A DNA stretch of 24,919 nucleotides from JANXQG01 sp037147235 (GTDB lineage: Bacteria > Planctomycetota > Planctomycetia > Pirellulales > Thermoguttaceae). A program made the position numbers and the translations under genes. This document shows positions 12,301 through 20,600 of this stretch, one piece after another. The stretch covers positions 1-24,919 of the forward strand of contig JBAWVO010000067.1 in the NCBI GenBank assembly GCA_037147235.1. Reading direction: 5' to 3'. Numbering within the stretch: position 1 is the first letter of the stretch; each line of letters opens with the position of its first letter. The notes under the pieces are model-generated. The model did not search any database, had not been told where the DNA came from, and saw only the letters and a list, made by a program, of their open reading frames with translations.

Positions 12301-13863
12301 CAGGGAGCCGGAATGCTGCCAGCCTCTGTATTTGACTGCGGCCGTTTCGCCCGGAGCGAGAGTGGCGGACTTCAATCCCGTCGGTGGAAGGGGAGGATAC
12401 GCCGTATCGATTCCGTATTTGGCCGCCAGATAGGCACCGACCAATGCTTCGTCCGCGGGTGATAGCATGGATTGGTAACCGAGGATCTCGGCAACGTCAA
12501 AGCTGCCCGCGGACAGACCGTCGTTATTTCCGATCGCGTAACTTGCCGCACTTGTGTTGCCGTCGTTCACGACGATCTTGAGAACCATGTACTTCGTCAG
12601 CGGCGAGCAGTCGAATGCCGGTCCCGGGAGCACGGCTCCGTTCCTGGAAACAGCGACCGGGGGTTGGTCGGTCCAGAATCCGGTGTCTTTGCCCCAGGTG
12701 TTGTAGCTTGATCCCCGGCCCTTGAGTCGGCCCAGCAGACCGCACGCGCCGCTCCATTGCGTACTGGGAGAACGTACCACGAGGTAGTGCTCTTTGGCAA
12801 AGAAGGTTCCGCCAAGAGCAAGCCAGTTATTCCTGAATTGAACGATTGGTTTCAAATTGATCTGGTTCAACACAAGGACCGGGGTGCCACTGCCGGGGGT
12901 TCCGTGATGTGCATTGCCCGACAGATCGCTCCATGTCTGTATCGCGCCCTTGGCATCAGCGGTGACACAGACCGCCGCATCGTACCAACAGGCCAAGCCA
13001 TTTTTCACAGGAAGCGTCGGCGACGGGGAACTGACCGCGGCCCCGTCAGGCTTGTTCATCGCCGCCGAGGTGGAAGTCTGCGCGGAAGTTGGCGAATTCG
13101 TGGGGGTGCTTGCCGAAGCCAAACCTGCACCAGCGGGATAGGCCGTGCTAATCCCGTATTTGGCCGCTAGGTAGCCACCAACCAGTTCCTCGTCCGATGA
13201 GGATAGTTTGGTTTGGTAACCGAGTATCTCGGCAACGTCAAAATCGCACGAGGCGAGATCTGCCATCCCAATCTGGTAGGTATTCTTGCTCATGTCTCCA
13301 TCATTGACATCAATTTTGAGGATCATGTAGTCCGTGATGGGCGCAAGGTCGAACGGCCGATCCCCAAGCTTTTTCCCATTTTTAGAGACAGCATTTGGGT
13401 ACTGGTCTCCCCAAAATGCCGTGGATTTTCCACCCAGTCGGTAGCTTGAGTTGCGTGCCCATCTCCGGCCGAGGAAACATCCGTCGCGGTTCCATGTCGC
13501 ATTCGGCGAACGCACCACGACGAATTGTTGTTCTACGAAGAACGGTCCGTCAAGCTTGAACCCGCAAGCGCCGGAAGAGGTCCGGAACTGAACTGCTGGT
13601 TTTGAATGGATCTGGTTCGATGCAAGCATCGGCGAGCCAGCGGCAAGAGTTCCGAAATGCTCATTGCCCGACAAGTCCTTCCAGGTCTGTACCACCCCCT
13701 TGGCATCCGTGGTGATGCCGACTGCCGCATCGTACCAACAGACCAAACCATGGGTTACCGTAAGAACTGCGCGGCTGTTCACATCCGGAGCGGCTTGGCT
13801 CGTCGCCAAACTCACGAAATCAACCACCACGGCCACAATAATAAGTAATGCTAAATGCTTCAT
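9322..13863 (-). CDS. Secreted multidomain SGNH/sialate-O-acetylesterase-type esterase with three LamG-like modules
   Basis: The start at 13863 is set by GGGAGG (13873-13878) and by the signal peptide MKHLALLIIVAVVVDFVSLA; an ATG at 13884 would add seven charged residues. Order in the 1513-residue product: LamG-like module 1 (~34-243), a Ser/Thr/Pro linker (~243-285), LamG-like module 2 (~288-491), DUF2341 (~506-610, WQHSGSLVLLTTPEGANLPA), LamG 3 (~644-821, VVHTYNGQGGQIYINGRLDI), Ig-like segments (~821-1150), the esterase core (~1158-1399) and a C-terminal beta domain. The core carries GQSN with Ser1171, FWHQGE, and His1378 in GGCHFPPAGY, as in carbohydrate-esterase-6-like acetylesterases. 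The Asp that usually sits just before the His is missing. Predicted role: extracellular deacetylation of a bound glycan. It is a paralogue of the gene at 17643-20723 and its start overlaps the GH106-like stop. Confidence 0.9.
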   Translation of the reverse strand: MKHLALLIIVAVVVDFVSLATSQAAPDVNSRAVLTVTHGLVCWYDAAVGITTDAKGVVQTWKDLSGNEHFGTLAAGSPMLASNQIHSKPAVQFRTSSGACGFKLDGPFFVEQQFVVVRSPNATWNRDGCFLGRRWARNSSYRLGGKSTAFWGDQYPNAVSKNGKKLGDRPFDLAPITDYMILKIDVNDGDMSKNTYQIGMADLASCDFDVAEILGYQTKLSSSDEELVGGYLAAKYGISTAYPAGAGLASASTPTNSPTSAQTSTSAAMNKPDGAAVSSPSPTLPVKNGLACWYDAAVCVTADAKGAIQTWSDLSGNAHHGTPGSGTPVLVLNQINLKPIVQFRNNWLALGGTFFAKEHYLVVRSPSTQWSGACGLLGRLKGRGSSYNTWGKDTGFWTDQPPVAVSRNGAVLPGPAFDCSPLTKYMVLKIVVNDGNTSAASYAIGNNDGLSAGSFDVAEILGYQSMLSPADEALVGAYLAAKYGIDTAYPPLPPTGLKSATLAPGETAAVKYRGWQHSGSLVLLTTPEGANLPATASEENFPVLVRLNKDWFNFSEAKANGEDIRFATSTGTPLAYQIDEWDAAAGTASIWVRVPTIEGNARQEIKMYWGKADAKSESSGSAVFNRSNGYLSVWHMNDQVKDDAGTVASTDMGTTSASGMIGRARHFAGPKGINCGEKITAYPFASSPHTSEAWINAEKFNTTILNWGKGDGVNMRATSTPAHISINNHAGSIHATSVLRKSEWVQVVHTYNGQGGQIYINGRLDIPAATPATMQILTPVRMQIGVGFFGDLDEVRISKVARSADWVKLQYENQKTLQTLVGPLVQSGKEFSVSEKSITLLEGKSTTVTARAGGAQKVYWIIKNGGSELLWPVSDRATPPTEGLPVNRKPSVRHFGGFGSTSSNIDSETIATVDRFSYTIGGRVTGDQSFTLQFKAVFSDGVKTLDIPVTIKEDIPDPVFTLKAPAKWDGRETIEVVPQIANLKAMEAKNAGELKYDWTVPPTVEIKEIEPGKLILKRARNSGKLIVTVAVSNGGKAVSQSVQIAVNEPLKDAWVDRVSGMDEKPVNNQFYARDDKNEGTLVYNGTLPSPPAPLGAVAESVFLKVYADDKHIKTESQKPKADKSYAFSVKLKPGLIKYKVEFGTKSGNRKTVLNRVTNLVCGDAYLINGQSNALAVDWGPGEHTDTSEWIRSFGDNSGDINSGWGNAVRRQGGHWQIGCWGMDLARLLVESEKIPICIMNGAVGGTLIEKHQRNPENPLDRTSIYGRLLNRIEQARLIHGIRGAFWHQGECDQTNWGEAGGYGWETYEQYFLDMTAAWKQDFPNIQHYYVFQIWPNSCSIGGNRHSDKLRDVQRLLPRHFSNMSIMSTLGIKPEGGCHFPPAGYAELARQLLPVVEQYNYGKVPGKIVTAPDLKNAYYTNSKRDEITLEFDQPMVWNDSLKSEFYLDGEKEGIVESTVSGSMVRLKLAATATAKTITYLVDRKWDSKNLLYGQNGIAALTFFEVPISPVKPDP
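12370..13790 (-). repeat. Tandem duplication of a LamG-like module inside the esterase gene
   Basis: Two adjacent stretches of this gene are homologous with a period of 741 bp (247 codons). For example GAGGATCTCGGCAACGTCAA at 12481-12500 matches a near-identical phrase at 13222-13241. At protein level GLACWYDAAVCVTADAKGAI matches GLVCWYDAAVGITTDAKGVV, and both modules end in LAAKYGI.TAYP. A 40-residue Ser/Thr/Pro linker separates them. The paralogue at 17643-20723 lacks both modules, so the pair was gained here or lost there. Confidence 0.8.
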
Positions 13864-13878
13864 TTCGTTTCGCCTCCC
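13860..13878 (-). promoter_or_regulatory. ATGA start-stop overlap with Shine-Dalgarno inside the upstream gene
   Basis: The minus-strand sequence GGGAGGCGAAACGAAATGA contains a strong Shine-Dalgarno, the esterase ATG (13863-13861) and the GH106-like stop TGA (13862-13860), which overlap in ATGA. This is the classic arrangement for translational coupling, so the glycosidase and esterase are expected to be made together. The overlap is seen directly; coupling is inferred. Confidence 0.85.
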
Positions 13879-16800
13879 TTCCAATCGCGAGACCTGAGAC
13901 GCACGGACCCTATCAGGCCCGAGGTGGGGCTGCCTCGATAATTCGAGGGGATGGTCTGGTAATGATTGGCGAGTGTATTATAGACCAAAATTTCTAACTG
14001 GTTGTCGCCGTTTTTCAGAAAACTGGTCAGATCGGCCTTCCACGGCGGAGCGACCAGCACTGCAACATCTTTTCCATTGACGCGTATTTCAGCCGTCGCA
14101 GTGATGCTGCCCACATCCAGCTCGACCTTCCCCTTAGCCTCTTCCACGTTGAGCTTGAATACCGTGCTGTAACGCACACCGCCGGAATAATTATTGAGGA
14201 TGCCAAGTTGCGACCAGTCGCCCAGGGCCATGACGCCCGTGCCATCGGTTTCGATCGTCACCGGTTCGGGGATGACCGCACCGCCACTCCTACCGGTTTC
14301 CGGCATCACCCGCAGCGCAACCACTGCCGCACGCGCGGCAGTTTTGGCCGCCATGAAGCGGCCATCGCCCTTGTCAACCATCGGTTCGCCGTCGATCCAT
14401 GCCTGGACCTTGCCACGGGTCTGCACATGTATCGCCGTGGTGCCTGGGGCGGAGAGGAAGCGGAACCATTCCGCCACCGGCTTGCCCGCCTGAACATCGA
14501 AGGGGATCACGCCGGCGTCATCATGCCAGCGCATCGCCAGCGGCGTGCGGGTTTGCGGCGAGGGTGCGCCCTGCTGGCGCATCACCACATGCCCACGCCC
14601 CGCATGATCGTAACGGACCAGGACGGGATTCGATCCGGCCTTGAGCGAGACCGTTTGCGCGAGATCGACCAGGCGTGTGCCATTCACGTACATCGCCGCA
14701 GGCGTGATGATGGGCGAGGTGTGGCTCTTGTCCGCAGGCGGGTTACGGCTGACCTCAATGGACGCCGTCATGGCCTCAGACACCGTCGCGGAGGTCCAGA
14801 GGTAATAGGTCTTCCCCGTCTTCTCAGGCTCGTACCGCGTCTCATTGAGCCCGCCGCCCCGATGACCCAAGCAGAGGAAGTCGTCGGTCACGGTGCGTTT
14901 CAGGCCGTGGTATCCCTGGTGGCCCGAATCGCCTTCCTTGCCCATGCGCCAGGAGAAATCGTACGGATGCCAGATGAATGCCTTGCCCTTGACCAATACC
15001 GGCTGCAACGGATTGACTGTAGCGAGCTTCGCCAGTTCGGCGTCGAGGGATACCGCATTGGCATCGTTGGGAAGTGGGCCGAGTACGTAGAACTGTGGGC
15101 CGAAGCCGTGAAGTTGCCTCGTCCAGGTGCGATCATCGGTCGCGGGCAGCATGGCGGTGGTAGCCAGGGCCTCGGTTTCGCGAGCCCAGGCAAAGCGACG
15201 CGCCTCGATACCTATCGTCTTATTGTCGGCGGTCACCGGCAAGCGGAAATCACCGTAGGTGTTGTCCATGGTCGGCACGAAAGCGACCGTCCATTCCTTG
15301 GCCAGATCCCGTTCCCGGATGGGACGTTCATCCTTGGCAGGTGGGTTAACGTGTGCCATTTCCGGAGTGAAAACGACGATCTGCGCTTCGTAGGATTCCA
15401 GGGGGAGTTCGACCCGGGATCCTGTCGCGGTCTCCTCGATCACGCGCAGTGGGCGGGTGGAGCCGGTCCAGGGGTTCCAGAGTTCGACGGCACCCTTGGT
15501 TCGGAATTCGACCACGCTGTCGATCGCAGCGTCCATGACCATGTAGACATCGCGATTGCCCGCCTTGCGATGCAGCGCACGAACGGTCTTGGTCAGGCCT
15601 CGCACGTCCTGCACGAAGGCATTGCGGATGGCCTTGACCGCCTCGTCGCTATTCGTCAAGCGGCAATCGGGTTTGAAGGCGGTTTCCACCATCGCTGCCA
15701 GGGCCGGATCGTCTCGCCCCGCATGATCGGAAACGGTCGGCAGAACGCCGACACTGTAAACTTTGCCCCCGGCCTTGGTGAAGGCGACGGCCTTCTCGAT
15801 GGTCGGCCAGCGCACGGCCTCCATGTTCGGCAGCACCAATGCCTGATAGGAGGCACCCGCGTCCTTGACCAGCAACCGGCCCTTCTCGACCGTGGCACGG
15901 GCCAGGGAATCATTATCGATAAACTCGAAATTGATGCCGGCGGCAAACAACTTGTGGGCAAGCTCGAAGGCGGTGTTCTTCGCCTTCTCGCCATCCATCT
16001 CCGCCTCAAAAGGCGCAACGGGGTAAACTACCGCGACGTCGCAAACGAGATGGCCCTGGCTCAAGAGATAGGAGAGGCGGTCGAAATAACCGAGGAAGGT
16101 GCCCATGTGCGCCCAGTAGGGCATGCGGAAGTGGTAGCACGGCGGTGCCCATTCCCAGTACGAGCCATAGGTCGTGTAATAGAGTCCGTGTAGATTGAGG
16201 AGCGTGCAACCATAAAGGTAATTCTCGCGCGTGGCATGCATCAGCCGCTCAGGCGACGCCCCCCAGCCCATGCTGTGATAACCTTCCAGCCATACACGCG
16301 GTCGCTGATACAGGTCGGCTATTGAAGAAGAGACTTTGCCCTTGATGAGGTCGGCACTTCCGCCCGGCGTATCGTGGCCAGGTGCTGAATACCAACGGAT
16401 CGCCCGGAAGTAGTCGCCGAATTCATGCGGATCGGTTCCGCGCCCGCCTGGATCGCAGGCAAAGATCATGCCGCGCGAAGTATGCCACATATATATGGGC
16501 TTGAAGTAACGCTCTTCCATCAGTGCCATGCGCACGTCGGCGTAATCCATGCGCACTTTAGGTGTGATGCTACCCATGTCCTCCCACATTGCGGGCAGAA
16601 CCTCGAACAGGTCGTAACCCTTGCGTTTGCGGAACTCCGCCGCGAAATCGGGATTCCATGCGAACTTGCCCTCGCCTATCTGTAATTCGTCGTTGAAGAA
16701 ATAGTTCAAGCCTTTGGATGATTTGCCGGGGTTGTGATCCTGGAACGGCTGGAACCAGTCGCGGATGACCGTCTCGCCCGCTCCCACCATGAGTGGATTC

Positions 16801-17498
16801 AGGGATCCGGCATGACGCTGGGGACGGAAGGTCCATACCTCCCATTCGCCCTCCGGTGCTGGCCAGACAATCTTGCCGTTTTTGACGAAGGGTGCGAGAT
16901 CCACTCCGCCACGCTGGATTTTCCCTCCGACCACGGGATAGGCATGTGCGGCACACGGATCCGGGGCGCAGTCGAAGGTTCTGGTTCCTCCGCCGCGCAC
17001 GCGAGGTTGACGTCCGCCTTCCAATTCGATGGCATTCAACTCGGGCTTGGAGTAGAACAGCTTATTGAAGAGATTTGGTGCCCCGCGAGGCCAGTCGACC
17101 GTGTAGGTGCTCATGCCTATGCCCATGTCCAGCTTGGCACACGCTTCCGAGATCTTGGAATAAACCTTCCACCAATCTTCGGAGAAAATCTCCGGCTTGG
17201 CCTGGTCCGTCATCCAGCCTTCGCCGTCGTGATGCGAATAATTGACCTGAACGCCGCTGATGCCTTTCTTTTTGAGTTCCTTGAGTTGGCCAATCATGCG
17301 CTCAGGATCCAGGTTCCCGCCGGTCCACCACCAGTACGGCACCTCACCATAGCCCGGCGGCGGACTCTTGAAGCCGGGCAGCACATCCAGTCGGGGATCG
17401 CGCGACGGGATTCCGATGTCCTCTTCGGCAAAACCGGTCGCGGCCAGCAATGCCGTACCAGCGAATATCAGAAAGCATTTCATCATGGATTTCATCAT
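13860..17498 (-). CDS. Secreted GH106-like glycoside hydrolase (alpha-L-rhamnosidase type)
   Basis: Start 17498 is favoured over the in-frame ATG at 17594: GAGG precedes it by 8 bases, a signal peptide follows (MMKSMMKCFLIFAGTALLAA), and the longer form would be translated from the repeat element at 17533-17642. The 1212-residue protein shows hallmarks of the GH106 / large WWW-type glycosidase group: VPYWWWTGGNLDPERMIGQL (YWWW at 55-58), KKKGISGVQVN, NYFFNDELQ with Glu271, FAAEFRKRKGYDLFEVLP, and RVWLEGYHSMGWG with Glu405. Then come a flavodoxin-like segment (VAVVYPVAPFEAEMDG, LVLPNMEAVRWPTIEKAVAF) and a C-terminal galactose-binding-like jelly roll (AEIRVNGKDVAVLVAPPWKA). Glu271 and Glu405 are candidate catalytic acids by position only. 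Family members remove alpha-L-rhamnose; this protein may be only distantly related and the sugar is unproven. It is translationally coupled to the next esterase gene. Confidence 0.88.
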   Translation of the reverse strand: MMKSMMKCFLIFAGTALLAATGFAEEDIGIPSRDPRLDVLPGFKSPPPGYGEVPYWWWTGGNLDPERMIGQLKELKKKGISGVQVNYSHHDGEGWMTDQAKPEIFSEDWWKVYSKISEACAKLDMGIGMSTYTVDWPRGAPNLFNKLFYSKPELNAIELEGGRQPRVRGGGTRTFDCAPDPCAAHAYPVVGGKIQRGGVDLAPFVKNGKIVWPAPEGEWEVWTFRPQRHAGSLNPLMVGAGETVIRDWFQPFQDHNPGKSSKGLNYFFNDELQIGEGKFAWNPDFAAEFRKRKGYDLFEVLPAMWEDMGSITPKVRMDYADVRMALMEERYFKPIYMWHTSRGMIFACDPGGRGTDPHEFGDYFRAIRWYSAPGHDTPGGSADLIKGKVSSSIADLYQRPRVWLEGYHSMGWGASPERLMHATRENYLYGCTLLNLHGLYYTTYGSYWEWAPPCYHFRMPYWAHMGTFLGYFDRLSYLLSQGHLVCDVAVVYPVAPFEAEMDGEKAKNTAFELAHKLFAAGINFEFIDNDSLARATVEKGRLLVKDAGASYQALVLPNMEAVRWPTIEKAVAFTKAGGKVYSVGVLPTVSDHAGRDDPALAAMVETAFKPDCRLTNSDEAVKAIRNAFVQDVRGLTKTVRALHRKAGNRDVYMVMDAAIDSVVEFRTKGAVELWNPWTGSTRPLRVIEETATGSRVELPLESYEAQIVVFTPEMAHVNPPAKDERPIRERDLAKEWTVAFVPTMDNTYGDFRLPVTADNKTIGIEARRFAWARETEALATTAMLPATDDRTWTRQLHGFGPQFYVLGPLPNDANAVSLDAELAKLATVNPLQPVLVKGKAFIWHPYDFSWRMGKEGDSGHQGYHGLKRTVTDDFLCLGHRGGGLNETRYEPEKTGKTYYLWTSATVSEAMTASIEVSRNPPADKSHTSPIITPAAMYVNGTRLVDLAQTVSLKAGSNPVLVRYDHAGRGHVVMRQQGAPSPQTRTPLAMRWHDDAGVIPFDVQAGKPVAEWFRFLSAPGTTAIHVQTRGKVQAWIDGEPMVDKGDGRFMAAKTAARAAVVALRVMPETGRSGGAVIPEPVTIETDGTGVMALGDWSQLGILNNYSGGVRYSTVFKLNVEEAKGKVELDVGSITATAEIRVNGKDVAVLVAPPWKADLTSFLKNGDNQLEILVYNTLANHYQTIPSNYRGSPTSGLIGSVRLRSRDWKGGETK

Positions 17499-17532
17499 TT
17501 GGTTTTCCTCGTTGTTTCGGTGGGGCCTCTTA

Positions 17533-17642
17533 GGACCGACGCACCAATAACTGTCGTGTTTTGCGCGTTCGCCGAGCGGAGGCAGACGGCACACGGAGCG
17601 TGCCTACTACTTTTCTTGCGACACTTATTGATGCGCCGATCC
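17533..17642. mobile_element. Full copy B of a 110-bp MITE-like element with 24-bp terminal inverted repeats
   Basis: The left arm (17533-17556, beginning GGACCGACGCACCAATAA) and the reverse complement of the right arm (17619-17642, GGATCGGCGCATCAATAA) agree at 20 of 24 positions. The centre holds a hairpin GGCACAC-GGA-GCGTGCC (17588-17604, one mismatched pair). TTA flanks the element on both sides (17530-17532 and 17643-17645), a possible 2-3 bp target duplication; the right-hand TTA is also the reverse complement of the esterase stop codon TAA. Related copies are at 6850-6920 and 24869-24919. No ORF lies within, so it would depend on a transposase supplied elsewhere, or it could be a REP-like structural repeat. 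Confidence 0.72.
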
Positions 17643-20600
17643 TTAGTGTGGTGCGTCGATCTCGACCTCAAAGAACGTCAGCGCGGCAATGCCGTTTTGT
17701 CCGCAAAGCAGGTTCTTGTCGCTCCATTTTCTGTCAACAAGGTAGGTGATCGTTTTCGCGGTAGTGGTCGCCGTCAGTTTAAGCCTCACTACGTTTCCAG
17801 ACGTGGCCCCCTCGACGACACGTCCCTTTTCGCCGTCGAGATAAAATTCACTTATCAGCGAATCGGCCCAAGCCATGGGCTGGTCAAACTCCAGGGCAAT
17901 TTCATCTTTCTTGCCGCTCATGTAATACGCCCTCTTCAGATCGGGAGGCGTGATGGACTTGTCGAACACTTTTCCGTAGTTATCCCGTTCCACTAGGGCA
18001 GCTATCAACTTAGCCATTTCCGCGTAGCCGGCAGGTGGGAAATGGCAGGGTCCGATTGGCTTGATGCCGAGGGTGGACATGACGCTCATGTTGGAGTAGA
18101 GTCGCGGCAGGAGCCTCTGCACATCCCGCAGCTTATCGCTATGCCTAGTGCCGCCCATGGAGCATGAGTTCGGCCAAATCTGGAATAGGTAGTAGTGCTG
18201 GATATTGGGATAATCCTGCTTCCAAGCCGCCAACATCTCCACGAAGTACTGCTCGTACTTTTCCCAGCCGTAGCCACCGGTCTCGCCCTGCGAGCCTTGG
18301 TTGTTCTCGCCCTGGTGCCAGAATGTTCCGCGAATGCCGTGGGTCAGTCTGGCCTTCTCTATCCGATTCAGCAGGCGTCCGTAGATTGTTTCTTTGTCGG
18401 TGGGATTCGTGGTATTCCGTTGATGTACCTCGATCAGGGTGCCTCCGGCCGCGCCGTTAATGATGCAGATCGGAATCTTCTGGCTTTCCACCAACTGCTT
18501 GGCAAGGTCCATGCCCCAACATCCGATCTCTCCTGCGCCATGGCGCCGGACCGCGTTGCACCAACCCTTGCTGACATCGCCATTATTGGAACCGAAACTG
18601 CGGATCCACTCGCTGGTGTCGAGGTGCTCGCCCGGCCCCCAATCCGTCGCCAGCCCGTTAGATTGGCCGTCAATCAGGTAGGCATCACCGCAGACCAGGT
18701 TCGTGACCGTCTGCAGAATGGTCTCGCTCTTTCCGCTTCTGATCCCGAACTCCACTTGGTACTTGATGAGTCCCGGCTTGAGCTTGACGGAGAACGCATA
18801 AGTTCTCTCCGCCGTGAGTTTCTGGCTTTCGGTCTTAAAAACCTGACCATCGGCATAGACCTTCAGGAGGATGGAATCGCCCACAACTCCCAGAGGGGCC
18901 GGAGTTGAGGGCAATTTACTCCCCTCGCCCGTACTCGGGAGAGGGGCCGGGGGTGAGGGCAACATTCCGTTGTAATACAGCGTACCCTCATTCTTGTCAT
19001 CACGGGCATAGAACTGGTTATCGACGGGTTTTTCATCCTTGTCCGGTGTCCGTTGCACCCACGCGTCTTTCAGGGGTTCTTTGACCGCAATCTGGATCGT
19101 CTGAGTGGTCGGTTCGCCGCCGTTATCGACGGTCGCCGTCACGATCAGCTTGCCGCTGTTCTGCGCGCGTTTGAGAATCAGCCTCCCGGGTTTGATCTCC
19201 TTGATCACGGCCATGCCAGAAACATTCCAGGCGTAGTTCAATTGGCCTGCACCCTTCGCCTGCATCTCGCTCTGATTAGCAATCCGTGGCAGCACCTCGA
19301 TCATCGCGCGTCCATCCCAAGTTGCCGGTGCTTCCAGGGAGAAAACCGGCTCTGGAATGGCCTCCTTAATTGTGATAGGAATGTCCAGCGTCTTCACCTC
19401 ATGGGCGTAAACCGCTTTGAATTGTACTGTGGCCGACTTATCCCTCGTCACCCGACCAGCGTCAAACGTAAAGGCAAAGCGGTCCGCAGCGACAACGGTT
19501 TCCTTTAGGTTCGGCGTGATTCGGTCAGAGACCGGCCACAATCGGCCATCTCGTTTGAGAATCCAGTAAACCTTCTGTGCGCCGCCGGCCTGAGCGGAAA
19601 GGGTTGCGCTCTGCCCCTCCAGCACGGTAACCTGCGCCGGTGAAACAGAAAACTCTCCCCGCTCCCTGCTTTCCGCTCCCTGCTCCTCCCCCGACTGCAC
19701 CACGGGTCCGGTTAGCGTTTGAATCGGCTTCTGGTTTTCAAATTGCAGCTTCACCCAGTCCGCGGATCGCACTACTTTGGAAATTCGCACCTCATCAATG
19801 TCACCGACAAAGCTGTAGTTCCCATACCATCCCCCGATCCAGAGGCTGGACGTTTTTGGGATGTCGAGAATGGGTGTTGAGGCACCCTCAAGCTGGCCAT
19901 TGATATAAACGCGGGAATCCCTGTTCTCATAGGTATGGACGACGTGATACCATTGATTCATTGCAAGCAGACTCTTGGCTTCGACATCGGCAAAGTAGCA
20001 CTGGATAGCAACTCGCGGCGGACTGAGGAAGTTCATCATCACCTTGCCGGGCCTCTGCTCCTTGCCCCACGCCAGCACCGTGGTGTTTGGTTTTTCGGCC
20101 CTGAACCAGGCCTCCGTGGTCATGGGACCGGTGCCGGACGGATAAGTCGTGAGGTGTTCTCCTCCCGAGATTCCCTGTCTTCCAGCAAAATGCCTAGCCT
20201 GTCCGATGATCCCGCGGATTGGTGTGGTACCTTCGTCCTTGGAGGTGATCGTGCCGACCTCATCTTTCACCGGCTCGTCCATGTGCCAGACGCTAAGATA
20301 GCCGTTGGACGCATTGAATACGGCCGATCCCTTCGATTCGCTGGCTGCGTCGGCCTTGCCCCAGACCATTTTTAATTCCTGGCACGCGTTGCCCTTGATC
20401 GTGGGTATCCGCACCCAGATGCTGGCGATTCCGTTGATCGCGTCCCATTGCTCGATCTGGTAAGGGAGCGGCGTGTTGGTGCTGGTGAAAAAGCGAATGT
20501 CCGCGCCGTTGGCTTTTGTCTGACTGAAATTGAACCAGTCCTTGTTAAGCCGAACCAGCATCGGAAAGCCCTCTTCCGAGGCCGTAGCCGGCAGATTCGC

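Noticed and set aside
14208..16193. A 661-codon plus-strand open frame antisense to the GH106-like gene
   Set aside because: High-G+C genes often leave their complementary frame open. The translation is rich in H, R and G with no domain pattern, no export signal and no ribosome-binding site, while the minus strand gives a clear glycosidase.
17499..17594. N-terminal extension of the glycosidase to the ATG at 17594
   Set aside because: The added residues come from the repeat element and precede a Shine-Dalgarno plus signal peptide that fit the start at 17498.
16734..17996. A 420-codon plus-strand open frame crossing the glycosidase-esterase gap
   Set aside because: It runs antisense through two well-supported genes and through the 110-bp repeat; it has no recognisable protein features.
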